Shown: in pieces, positions 33,651-46,149 of the stretch
How the letters are laid out: every line of letters starts with the position of its first letter
How positions within the stretch are numbered: position 1 is the first letter of the stretch
From: Dermanyssus gallinae
Taxonomy: Eukaryota > Arthropoda > Arachnida > Mesostigmata > Dermanyssidae
Length of the DNA: 64,000 nucleotides
Direction: 5' to 3'
Assembly: GCA_003439945.1 (NCBI GenBank)
Contig: QVRM01002806.1
Location: 735,001-799,000, forward strand
Translations under genes and position numbers: made by a program
Notes under the pieces: model-generated
Databases searched by the model: none
The model's input: only the letters and a program-made list of their open reading frames with translations
What the model was told of the DNA's origin: nothing

Positions 33651-35870
33651 GTGTTCTCAACGCGTGTCAGCTGATGTTGTTCCTCGTGAAGACTCAGTTT
33701 TCGAGCAAGGAAACATATTTGCTTTACGTCAACTAACAAAATGTGAGTTGCTAGGACACTTTGATGTATGTTCCAATAACCTAAAGAGCCAGGCATCCAT
33801 CATTCCAACGGCGTGGCCCCTGTGAGTTCGTAAATCGAGTTGCTTGTTTAGCGGATGGTCAAACAGGCGTATGCAAATTCAAAAAGTAACCGCCTATTTG
33901 GCGATTAGTATTTTATGTTCTTCTTAAAGAAGTACGCGTAGTGGAAACAATGTGTATACAATACAACATGACACACTGTAGCACACCCTTACTTTTATGC
34001 GACAATAAAAGCGATTTTTCGTTAAGTGTTAGATTTAGATCGTCCATATTATTATTACCGCCGTTTCCCTGTAAAAATGTGTGAGCCTCGTATTGTGCCA
34101 GGCTTGGGCTACACGACGCCCCTCTGAGTATCTATGTAAACTGACAAAAGAGATGGCCTGCCAATGCGTCTGCCGACTCGACCTAATGCTCTCAGTAGAT
34201 CCCATCTGGACTGCTACTTTTCCTATTGGGAAGGCTATGTAATACGGCAGCTGCTTCCTCGTCCCTGAAGGGCAAGTTCATGACGTGCCGTTCTAACGTG
34301 AGCGGTTGCTTGATCAACGGATCAGGAACCGGCGCATGGTCATCCATCAGCAAAGCTGTCAGGTGCTGACAAGCCTACCCCCTACTTTGTTATGCTGTGC
34401 ATGCTCTTCTGCCGGTGGCGAATCACGTAGAGCGCAGTTTTCGCTCTCTGAAGTGGGCACGCCTCCTTCTCTTCTTTGTACCGGCGTCTTCGATCCATGA
34501 GCAGCTTATTGTGACATGCTCGATGTTAGCCATAGACCATAGATAAATATATTTAAAATTTGTTAGGTACGTTGTACTTTCCATACTATTGCGGTGCCCC
34601 CGATTCCGGGAGCCCCAGCTAGATATACAAAGATAGTAAATTAATCATGGGCTGGACTTGTAAAGTATGTATACTGGATTTGACACGATTGCGAAAGTTT
34701 TTAAGTCCTTAAACTCCCAACTTTACGAACCTACGTCTGGTTATGCGACCGGGCCCGTAAAGCATTTCATTGATTTTAACTGAGCAATATCAATAAGAGG
34801 TAAAACTGGGTTGTCTTGTCCCCATACCGATCTCTGTTGATTGTTTGTGCATTTCCGGCAGCCTCTCCAACCCAAATTCCGCATTAAACGGTGACACGTT
34901 TAGGGAGCATTCTGTTCTTATAAGACTCATGTAGGTTTTTGCACTCAAAATGCGACAGTTTGGCTTGTTTGGATCATTACGAAAATGGGCCTCATTGCTG
35001 AATTTTATTTTGTTGGAGAGCTTTCCGTTTGCTTGTTATTGTTCAATTACCTAATTGACGAACCCTTTTCGCTGTGCAGGGTCTGTAGTGCTTGTTGAAA
35101 CGTTACATTTGTCAGCACGATGTTCAATTGATGGTACCGGTGTTGTGGCCACATTCTAATGAACAGTCGTGATGTTTTCGCCAAAGAAATCTTCCAAAGT
35201 GTTTTGGTTTCCTTCAAAATAGCCTTCACTCGAAATTAGTAACGATGCGCGTGCCGGTGCGTAATTGTGATGCAATTGGTGTTGGATCTGCCCTGCCTGA
35301 ATTTTGTCAATCTCTCCTTGAAAGCACCACTGGGATGATTGGGCGTTGGTCTCGATGTCGTAGCTATACGCGCATGACTCCCTTTAGGTAATCACTCTCT
35401 GAGGCAATCCAGGAGTCTTGTGCTACCGCCTGAAAGTTCAACTTGGATATTTCCCATCGGGCGTTCAGGTGCTGGAAATAAAACAATTTAAAAACGAACC
35501 TCACTGCTAGTTTTCTGATTCGTAAAATGTCGCAACAAGTATTTGCAGTCTGTTTTCAAGTGGCTTTACACGTTGTTCACAGTAACGAACCCTATTTACC
35601 ATATGATTTTCTTTCAGAAGAGCAAAGTAGACGGCTTCTTTGAGAAAACTTGCTGCATCAGTTACTACGATTAGGATTTTCTTAATTTGCATTCTCATAG
35701 AAAACCCAGGCTTAACAGCAAGCAACGAAACGGAGTTGACGGTAGCGAGGAAGCATTGAAAAGTTGGCTGTTGCTGCGACGCTTATCGTTGTTGTTGTTG
35801 CTGTTGTTATTAGAATTGATTTTAGTGCTAATACGTTCACCCACGCCGGTACAAACGTTAGGTCAGGTTA
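33651..35870. other. No gene recognised
   Basis: Only short frames with stop-rich context. A (TTG)-like stretch lies at about 35787-35808. Confidence 0.5.
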
Positions 35871-35889
35871 ATCAGCCAGGTTGATTGAC

Positions 35890-36370
35890 GACAGCAACAA
35901 CATTGTCGCCACCAGACGTCGTGAGCGGCAACCATGATCGGCCTTCTATCGCATTCACGGAACCATCGGGAGACGTTCGAAATGCTGCAGCCGGCCAAGG
36001 ACTGAGGTAGCAACAGGAGTCAATAAGTGAAAAGGACGTTAAGAAAAAGCAATTGCAACGGACAGTTTGTGGAGGAGGTGGCGCCGGTGACGCGCACAAA
36101 AAAGAAGACCCCGAGGGCTGGAATGAATAGTTGATGAGAGTGGCAAAGTTATCAGAAAGGAGGCAACACCAAAGGTTAAAACAATTGAACGATTTGAGGC
36201 AATTATCTTAGACATGGATAATCATTTGCTGGAGGCAAAAGTAACGCTACTTGCGTTCACGTCGCTAGAATCGTCCGTAAATGAAAAATTGAGGAGCCTC
36301 GTTTCACACGAACCGCTGAACTTGTTATCGTCACCGAGGAAACACGGATACTGCAAACAACACTATTATT
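35890..36370 (+). pseudogene. Unassigned coding-like relic
   Basis: The plus strand reads PSIAFTEPSGDVRNAAAGQG and, after stops, IERFEAIILDMDNHLLEAK then LLAFTSLESSVNEKLRSLV, the latter with a heptad-like pattern. This could be part of a LINE ORF1, but I cannot match it. Confidence 0.25.
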
Positions 36371-38340
36371 TATGTGAGATTCATTGAATATTTGAAATAA
36401 CGATCGAACAAAATCTAGGGAATCTACGCAATGCGCCGTAGGTTACTGCAACCGCTAGACAGAGAGGCTGCAGCAAAACGCACCCAAATCCCTACGACCT
36501 ATTTTACTTCATATGTGGAACTACGCTGATGAACTTCACCTCAACATTCTTCAATGTTGGAAAAACGTTCTAGAGAACGCATGAGATTGCATTCATCCGC
36601 TGAATTAAGGAGGCGATGAGATAAACGCAAATTTGCATTTCTGTCGATGTCCTACGGGAAACAAACTTTTATCCAGTATCCTAACTTACTTGTGACAATG
36701 CGAAATATTTGTTTTGTATTGTGAAATCTAATACCGTAAGTGGCGGGGACCCCGTTTTTCGAACCGAAACAGTGAGACAATGCAGTGTGAGTCCTATTTT
36801 TGCGGCAATGCTTAGGCTGGCATGAGCATATTGTTTGAATGTAATAATCATATCCAGTTTTCAACGGGGAATCCTGCAATAGATACGACTCTATTACGCG
36901 CCTTATTGTGCAGACAACAATGTTCTAGGCATACAGATAGCTTTCATATGTAGGTTGACACAACGGGCTGGCCTATCTGTGTAGGCTGTAAGACGTCGGC
37001 TTGCAGTCGAAGCAATTCGGGAGAACATCATAAAAATGTCCCCGTTTTTTAATCGCAAATTGCACCTCAGCATACACCGAAGCCTAGTAGCGTTATAAAA
37101 ATCAACACACAGGTTGGCCATTGGACCCTCATCTTAACTAGTCATCATGGTAGTCCTGCAGCTGAGTTTAGTTTCGCTTTCGACCTCGGTTTCACATTGA
37201 ACGTGACTTAGAATAGCTCCTTGTCGTTTTCAAATCATTTTCCAGAGCATACGTGCAGGGTTCAGCAGCAGACTTTTAGCGTTTAATAATCATAACCTGG
37301 TTGAGTTGGCCGTATGGCTGACTGGACGTGCCTTTTTAGGGTAGCATTGATCGCCGTCATAGCCATGGATAACGTAGATTGACAAAAAACGCTGCTTACA
37401 TAGATCGTTATTGAGGTAAAAATCAAGGTCAGCCGACGAACATTTTTTTCGAACGACCGGTCACAGCCTGGCTCATGTTAACGCCTAATGGCTCTCAGGT
37501 GTCGTTATATGGTCGTCCGTGTCGCTTCGCATTGTTATATAAAGTTCGTATACTCGTTTCTTCCTTCCGGCTTCTTCTTAACTTTTTTTCTGGACGACGA
37601 CAAAGTAGATCACAGTAGCGCCTGTAACTGTTATTACTGCCACTAAAGCTTCTAGCTTCTGGCGCACAGCTGTATTCTTATATACGTACAGTGCCAAGAC
37701 AGCAACATTGCCGTTCGTTTCACGTTCACCACGACGAACGCTACGAAGGAGACATAGACTAGCAAGTTGGGGAATTGTGTGTTGGGTGTGGGAATCGGAA
37801 GCAGGGGAAGTGAGCACAACGAAGTTTCATGCAACGAAAGAGCACGGTGGTTATGATAATAGTAATATTAATATATTTTTAGCAATTCTAAAAATGTTTA
37901 AAAGAATAGGCCAAAGACCGCCGCTTACATTGCCGGGGGCTGCGCTAGACAGGACGAGCCGACTGACACCGTCTGCCTGTCACGGTGCTGGACAGTGTCA
38001 CTTCTTGCGCCCTCATTTCAAAAGTCATCACATAAAAACGAGACTTCGAGAGAGAGAGAGAGAGAGAGAGAAAACTCTGAGATAGAAAGAGTCAGTGGGG
38101 CATGTATCTGCCGTCTCCACCGATTCAGCAGCCAGCGGTGACCGGCTACCCCGTTGAATATATTAAGCTGAAAAATAAGTTCATAGTGTTTTCTGTTTCT
38201 TTTATTTTGCAACGATTTTTTGTTGTTTGGCACAACGTTTACATGCATTTAAAAGAGCTTTGCCTACTCTATATGTTTCACGGGCTCAACAAAAAAAAAA
38301 CAGATTTAATAACCTAATAACTCACCCGCCGCCAAGCAAC
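36371..38340. other. No gene recognised; (GA)n tract
   Basis: Holds a (GA)n tract at 38049-38069 and short chance frames. Overlapping readings on both strands at 37578-37834 have no recognisable content. Confidence 0.5.
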
Positions 38341-38360
38341 GCGTGGACACAAACAACGCT

Positions 38361-38487
<127 letters not shown>

Positions 38488-39050
38488 GTTATACGTCCAC
38501 AAGAAAGCTCATATACTTTGCTATAGCATGCCTTAAAAAGCTCCTGCATTTCCATCCATTATTCAGCAAATAGTGTAAACACCTTTTTTACGTCGCGAAC
38601 AAAGATACAAATTAGCGAGGCATCTCAAGTTTTTAGGAATAGAAGTCCAGATTTATGGAACGCGACACGCGACAGCGTGGGCGCTAGATTTAAAGGATAC
38701 ACGAGACGCTACGAAGGTTGTGTCTTTGTTTTCTGTCACCACATTTTTTAAAGGAAATCGCTTGCATTATACTTCGAAGGTTGTCCTACGCCTTAATAAT
38801 CTACGAGAAATAGAAACAAACGAAAACTAAAACGCCGTAGGTACGATTTCTCGCAAGATACTAAAGGATAACGTAGCAACGCGCAACGTATACATTCCAT
38901 TAAGAGGGAGTATATTTAAGAAATGTAACGGTCATGGACCAAATCCCTATTCCTCCTGGACAATTATTCTGGCTTTGCCGAAGATTCCATCATAACCACC
39001 ACCTCAGACAAGAATACCAGAGCACAGCACTGGCAAGAATAAGACATTAT
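38488..39050. other. No gene recognised
   Basis: AT-rich DNA; nothing identifiable. Confidence 0.5.
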
Positions 39051-39800
39051 TCACTATAATAAATCTTCTGTGCAGAGATCACAGTGCAGCATTTTGGTAA
39101 AATACACCCCAAATTAAGATTTTTTTATATGCTCATGAGGAACGAGTACCAGGCAGAGATATCGCGTTTAAGGATTGCTAGAGACCGTAGCCCGTACTCT
39201 CTTAGATGAACAAAACACAACGATTTTGATTTTCTTATCAATAACAACTAATCTAAAGCATTTAAAATAAATGTTACCTTTTCCACATCTAGGTGTGACT
39301 GGCATGACTCGGTTTTCATTTTTAAGTGATTCTCACTAAACAATACTGTTGTATCATCAGCAAATGAAATTGCTGAGCCAAGCCAAACATTTAAGAAGGA
39401 TCAGGAACATAAACGCCCGAAAACCGAGCCCCGTGGAATTCCGATATCAATCTGCGGCCATGAGGACACAATCCGTTTATCCCTAACTGCCTGCCCGACC
39501 TAAGATATAATATCGAAACCAGCAGCGGTTGTCGTGGGGCAGCCCAGATGAGCGAGCATCTGTAACCGAAATTAATGATCGAGACAGCTGAAAGCAGCCG
39601 CCATCTGAAAGAAGGCTGCAAGGCAAATCCTTCTCTCCCTGAACAGAAGTGGTGACCCGCTACCACACGTAAGCCAGAGATTCGTCTTGCTCAATGATGG
39701 AAACAGCTTGGCCTTCAACTTTGATTGAAAAATACCAGTCATAGTTACATTCATGAATGAAGAGGGCTTAAATGTTACTTGGGAACACAACAGTAGCTAT
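39050..39800 (-). pseudogene. LINE reverse transcriptase fragment (CR1/L2-like)
   Basis: Minus strand from the right: AAFFQMAAAFSCLDH (family LSKAFDCLDH, motif A, catalytic Asp lost), then after shifts QIDIGIPRGSVFG (family GIPQGSVLGP), then AISFADDTTVLFSENHL, where the catalytic FADD box is intact. The downstream part is unreadable after 39250. At least three frame changes are needed. Confidence 0.72.
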
Positions 39801-39839
39801 GAAATTTCGAAGGGGCGGCCATCTGGCCAGAAGTGACGT

Positions 39840-40426
39840 GCTTCAAATCAGGGGCGCACATATGCTTTCGGTCGATGCAGCAGTAGCTCTTTTTGGGATA
39901 CAGATAGCACTCATCGCCACATATGGTATTTCACTAATATGAGATAAGGTGGGAGTAGACGAATTGCGTTTAATTGATGGAGTAAGGTTTTTGTTTCTAA
40001 AGAGGGTTTTTGCGCTTTCAAATACATGCAGAAATAGGGTGGTCCACGTGTTGGCAGGTGCTGCTGATAGAGGAGCAGCAAAAACGGTGGAATCTAAAGA
40101 AAACGTGCGCCTTTGACTTTTATATGCAAAACTGGCAAACCAAAATTAGCGAGGTGGACGTAGGAATTTATGGGACAGCAGCAATGAGAAGCATTAGGTG
40201 GAGGGCTAGCGGGGTGAAAGATCGGCATTTAGCAACGGCCTTTGCAGCCCACGGTTTTCATTACGTTCTATGCAACGTGGAGGGCTTCTATGAACTACAA
40301 GACAACTGTCAATGCAAAGCATGCTGGAGTAAATGCGATAAATACCACGCCGCGGTTTGTCCGGCGGTTTGGTCCATAGCAGAACTTGCAAAACGCCACA
40401 TCGATTGTTGTGTCGAAACACTGTGA
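39840..40426 (+). pseudogene. APE-LINE ORF2 C-terminal fragment, LINE D family
   Basis: Aligns with the C-terminal third of LINE D ORF2: AAVALFGIQIALIATYGISLI, then RVRFLFLKRVFALSNTCRNRVVHVL (one change at the start), then YGTAAMRSIRWRASGVKDRHL, HGFHYVLC and a final cluster CQCKACWSKCDKYHAAVCP. The cluster pattern CX2CX3CX3HX4C is the same as in LINE D. One frame change near 40075; the last 138 codons are open to the stop at 40426. Confidence 0.82.
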
Positions 40427-41629
<1,203 letters not shown>

Positions 41630-42200
41630 TAAGAGAAGCAGCTTCTTGGCAGGTATGTAGACGGTAGAAAGAACACGGCCGGTCGCATCAACGCACACAC
41701 AGCCGACGTCAGGATTGTGGTCTCTTCTATGGCAGAGTTGATGGTGGAATCCATGAAGTGTATAGCTGGTCACAAGACGTCGGTAGACTTGTAGTGGTCT
41801 CTGCCAGTTCTGTGTGACCATTGCTGACGATTCTAATGAGTTTCCAGAAATTGCTTGAATTGTCTTTATTTCTCTGAGCAGGGTTTCCGGAAGACGAAAT
41901 CTAGTAACTGTACCTTCCGCAAATGGTTGAGTGAAAGTCATGAGTAGCCCGTCTTTTCGATCCGCGGTAACCTAATGGCGAGTTTGAAAAACGCGGGCTT
42001 AATCTTGTCTAGTGTATCAATTTGTGATGGGCTGGGATGCTCCCATATGATCTGTATACTGTAGGCTGCCAAAGGAGCAACCTTCAGGTCAAAATGGTTT
42101 TACCGTGCTTAGAGAGTGGCTTTTTCAATTGTCGACATCGAGATCAAATTTTTCCTACCCGGTTCGGCGATATGTTATCTAAAGGTTGTGCCCTTCATTA
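41630..42200 (-). pseudogene. APE-LINE ORF2 C-terminal fragment
   Basis: The minus strand reads LKVAPLAAYSIQIIWEH and IDTLDKIKPAFFKLAIRL, which parallels IKIQPIATFGVSLIWEK and LLNRVRFFFMKRVLGL of LINE D. Further on, RLVTSYTLHGFHHQLC matches the HGFHHVLC block. The terminal Cys cluster is shifted out of frame. A second, more diverged member of the LINE D superfamily. Confidence 0.65.
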
Positions 42201-43225
42201 AACAAATATGTTAATACCGGCAAGTGTGTCATTACGAGGCTTATGGTTAGATAGCACACTACAATTTATATTTCGAGGCTCGCGCATATTTAGGGTATAC
42301 GTACCACCAGGACATTGCCACCTAAACTACACATGGCCCTCGGTGCATTGAAGATATACCTCCGGTTAAGTGCCCGTAGGGGACGAAGGGAAGTGTAGAA
42401 TTAAAAACAACCTCCTTAAAAAATGTTTTTATTTTTTTTAACCTAAACTACACATAGGACGCGGAGGCAAGCTTCTACAAGAAGAAGCGCACACAGATTT
42501 CGCCGCCAAATCTTTCCGGGTCAGGCCAAATGCATGGCTACTAATGAAGCAACGCCTGATCGCAATACTTAAACCATGTCTCCTTAACTGCACGCACATC
42601 AAAAAAAGCTTCTCTTTCCTTCATGAGATGAATAAACAACTCCAGTTGATCGGATTTCTTTAGCCTTTTACTACCCGTGTTTAGGTGGATAAATGCTAAA
42701 CTAGGGCGCCTAAGCCGGACAACATTCTAAACTTTGCAACCAGTAACCATTCGATTTATTACAGGATTAATGAAATTCGAAAAATTCGTTCGCAGAGCAG
42801 GTAATTAACGCGTAGTTCTAGATGACGAAAACCTAGACCAGATAAACAGAGCTTCGTGGCGTCTTCCTGGGGAGGGGTGTGCGACGAGTCTTCTTTGTTT
42901 TCCTGTCTTTCGAGAGTTGTTAATCTAGGTAGATTTATGCAAACTTCGGGCGAAACGAGGTCTCCACAACCAGTAATACACCACAGCAGAGAAGGTAGGT
43001 GGCGACGAAGTTGTCGTTTCAGACGGGAACTGAGGTACCATCTCAGACTTAGAGAAAACGGTTTGCTGCGATGAGTCTACTATTATGATATTGTAATTTC
43101 ATTTATTTCACTCAATTTCGTGTAAAATAGCTACTATATCTACAGAAAAAAGTGTCTGCATTTTGCGAAGAACATACGTATGTGATGTAGATTTATCAGT
43201 TTATCATCTAGCTACACATTTGAGT
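42201..43225. other. No gene recognised
   Basis: Only short frames, including one at 42856-43074 with no recognisable content. Confidence 0.5.
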
Positions 43226-43429
43226 TTAATAATTGACGCACCGAATCGATTTTGACACAGTCGCCGACATGACATATATCAAACTCAGCCTTACATAGTT
43301 TACAAACTTACGTCCGGTTCGTGAAATCTCTGTAAACCCATGAACTGCAAACCTAGTGATAAAATGTCTGTTTGACCTATTACTAAGTTTCCAACTTGTG
43401 TTGGTTATGGCTGGGGTTGTGAACTCCAA
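43226..43429 (-). pseudogene. ORF2 C-terminal piece of the 43-47 kb LINE
   Basis: WKLSNRSNRHFITRFAVHGF matches the WRAAGYKNRHLTTAFAAHGF block of LINE D. The Cys cluster after it is broken by a shift. Confidence 0.62.
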
Positions 43430-43550
43430 TGAACTTGCAGTAGGACTCAGTTTCTGTAATGGCCAGATCTACTCAACGGAAGGAAGCGTGTCGAGCAATA
43501 AGTATACGAGACAGTTGCGGGTTAGATTCTCCTAGATTATCTGGGTCTCG

Positions 43551-43708
43551 TCAACCCGATGGCGTGGTGCATTCGCCTGCGCCTCGCGACCGGAGAAGAC
43601 AAATATATGCGCGGGTTTGAGCCCCACCGTTGCACATTTGTATTTATGAAGTCCGTCTATGAAGCAATGCGAAAAGCTTCGCTGGGGGTCAGCCCGAAAT
43701 GTTTTTAT
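43551..43708 (+). mobile_element. tRNA-derived SINE, family 1, copy 2
   Basis: tRNA-like head with an A-box-like GATGGCGTGGTGC and a B box GGTTTGAGCCC, then the shared tail (CATTTGTATTTATGAAG, GGGTCAGCCCGAAA). Imperfect 18-bp TSDs flank it: TAGATTATCTGGGTCTCG (43533) and TAGATGATCTGGATCCCG (43709). It sits in the RT frame of the host LINE. Confidence 0.86.
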
Positions 43709-43739
43709 TAGATGATCTGGATCCCGTAAGAAGCTGACT

Positions 43740-44605
43740 GTGTTGATTTCAAGCCCCACATCGGTAACATAGCTGCTGAGAGTTGGAAGCGGTTGTTGTG
43801 TGTGAAATCTGCTTTCGCAATACATCACGAGGTTGTCCGCATAGAGAATCAGGTTCACGAATTGATGTCGTTTTTACTCAGCGAGGGAGGTCACTTATAA
43901 GGAGATAGCAGGGGAAAATAGCAGGGGACCTAGATTGTCTCCTTGAGCCAATCCCGTGGTCTGCTCGACTCCCTCCCTTTCGGTGACTCCGTCGTCCATG
44001 ATTTTCAAGTTCTTCTGCAAGATATTTTTCAGGAAGCTTAGTATACTATACGATGCTCCTTGTAGCTGTGTTAGCCAGTTTTGTCAGCACAATGTTTTCT
44101 GACCCGGAATCAAACGCGGCTTCAAAGTCAACAAAGACGTATTTTCTGTCTGAGTATTTTTTCGATATCCTTTATTAGCATCTTGCAAGCCGTCATCGTC
44201 GACCTTCCAGCCCGAAACCCGTGCTGTTCATCTGAGAGAGCACTACCACGCTCAAAGTAGAAGCTTAGGCGCCGTATGAGGATGCTAGACAAAAATTTGT
44301 ATATGCAGTTTCCCTCGCGATTCCTCTTCAAGACTTTGGGTGGTGGGGGTCCCCTCACTTTTGGGAATAACTACCATTTTACACTCTCTCCATGCTCCGG
44401 GAACATGACCCGAGTCCAGGCTAGCGTTAAGCAGTCTCGTCCAGCAGGTAATGAAAGCGAAAGCATCCTTGATATGCTCGTAGATTCCATCGGGTCCACA
44501 AGCTTTATTATTGGGCAGCCTCAGAATACTTACCTCGTTACCTACTGAATCGCGAATTTTTACCGCAAGGTCTCTATGAACTCGACGTTCTCGGGCAGCC
44601 AACAC
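43740..44605 (-). pseudogene. Reverse transcriptase blocks of the 43-47 kb LINE
   Basis: From the right: LRLPNNKACGPDGIYEHI, then LDSGHVPGAWRECKMVVIPK (RT motif 0-1 region), then ILIRRLSFYFE and LSDEQHGFRAGRSTMTACKML. The catalytic box appears near 43850 as LILYADNLVMY, with the second Asp changed to Asn. Multiple stops. Confidence 0.75.
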
Positions 44606-44790
44606 TAGTGCAGATAAGAAACTTGTTCGGCGTTATATTGCACGAGCTCAGAATCGCACGGAAATGAGCTTGGAGTTTATCAGGCTCTACTGGACAGGAC
44701 GAGCGGATGACGCTAGAGTATCGGAGCCATATTTGTACGTGCGGAGATTGTGCGGCTTGTTCGAAGAGTTTGAGTTCGCTACATGCCACA

Positions 44791-45055
44791 TGTTGCGGTG
44801 GCTTAGCGCACCGTTCAAAACAAGGCATTGCCATGGCAATATGATTAGCAAGACAATCGCAAGTTCGAGCTCCGGCCTTGCTGGTTGTATTTGTTGAACG
44901 TGGTTGTCGTTGCCCTGCTGCTACATACCTCTGCTGGAGAAAGCCTATATAAATCCAGTAACGATGATGCTAGATGCATTTCGACGATATTGTGCCACAG
45001 GCAACTTTGCCCATTACGAGCGTCTAAAATGTGGTTGTTAGAGCGTAAAAGAAAG
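44791..45055 (+). mobile_element. tRNA-derived SINE, family 2, copy 1
   Basis: Head TGCGGTGGCTTAGCGCACC (A-box-like), B-box-like AAGTTCGAGCTCC, and a body (CCCTGCTGCTACATACCTCT, GCCCATTACGAGCGTCTAAA) shared almost base for base with 57031-57305. The two copies differ by small indels and about 15% substitutions. Confidence 0.8.
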
Positions 45056-45381
45056 TTTGTGCTTCTCTTTAAACTTTAATTGCACGTTCTTGAGACACGT
45101 TTGGTATTGTCTTTTGTTTTTGCTGCAAATGGTGCCAGAAGCGGTTAAAGTTTGACCAGTTTTCGGGTTTGAAAAAAGATGTGTTTCACTTTCGAGGACT
45201 CTCGGGATAACACGCTCACTCAGTCACTCGTCAGTAACCTGTGTTAGAGCTCGGCCTGACCGAAATTGAGGATTCCTGAGTACGAATAAATGACACTCGC
45301 TGCCTTCTGCAGGAGTCTAATTGTCAGCTTCCAGATTGTCGCTAGCAGGGAAGGATGTCTTGGGCGGTCTGTGTAATTTAA

Positions 45382-45555
45382 AAAAATCCTTTTGGGACTG
45401 ACTCTCAGCCAAGGTTAAACGTCTATGAGACTGCTTTTTGCATTGTTTCACAGACGGATTCTCACAAATACAAATGCGCAACGGTGGGACTCGAACCCGC
45501 GCACCTATGTGTCTCCTCCGATCGCAGACGCATACCACCATGCCACCGGGCTCGA
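45382..45555 (-). mobile_element. tRNA-derived SINE, family 1, copy 3
   Basis: Minus strand: GAGCCCGGTGGCATGGTGG (A box), then GCGGGTTCGAGTCCCACCG (B box), the best-kept head of the three copies. Imperfect TSDs: CGGTCTGTGTAATTTAA (45365) and CGGTCTGTGTTATTCAA (45556). It lies between the endonuclease and RT parts of the host LINE. Confidence 0.86.
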
Positions 45556-45605
45556 CGGTCTGTGTTATTCAACGTCCACTAAAATGTTTGAGAACATTTT
45601 CTGGC

Positions 45606-46064
45606 TCAACGTAACGTACCCCTTCCTAGTTCATGTTTGTGGCCGAAAATGTCAATCATGGAGGCACGCATGGATCCCACGAAGGTTGGGGTTCTCGGGT
45701 TAGTGACCATCCACAGGCTGAATTCTTCTAGCATCTCTAGGCATGCGATTGTGCGCGTTTGCTCGGGTTGGCCAGACCTGACGTTTGAATAATCACCAAC
45801 GAGTACAGTAGGCTTCTTATTGACTATGTGGCAGCATCTGACTAGCTTTTCCGTCGGCACCGTAAGTGTTTTGCACTACTGGAGGGTGCTAGAAAACAGC
45901 CACACCGCCGCTGGCATGAGCGTTTGGCAAAAGTTCGACAACGTAAGGGGCTCAACTGCCCACGTTTCCGTTAACATTAGAACATCAATTGGCTGAATGG
46001 CACTGTCGGGTAGTAGATTAAGTGAATAAGACATATTTTCGCAATTGCACTGAACTATGTTCAT
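45606..46064 (-). pseudogene. AP endonuclease blocks of the 43-47 kb LINE
   Basis: ORF2 opens MNIVQCNCENM (in LINE D, VVMWNCEGHG), then PIDVLMLTETWAVEPL, then PTVLVGDYSNVRSGQ (the GGDFNAR block, with Phe-Asn changed to Tyr-Ser) and FVGSMRASMIDIFGH (the SIDxxF block). The active-site Glu of LTETW is present. A shift at about 45870 splits it. Confidence 0.8.
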
Positions 46065-46149
46065 TTTTAGACGATTATCGGTTCACGACGAGGCTTCCGT
46101 ATAGCGTATACACCACTTGTTCAGTCCCTGAAGAGCTGCAATGATGAAA

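Noticed and set aside
45460..45560. Functional tRNA gene on the minus strand
   Set aside because: A and B boxes are good, but the sequence continues into a SINE tail, and TSDs and two other copies show that it is a SINE.
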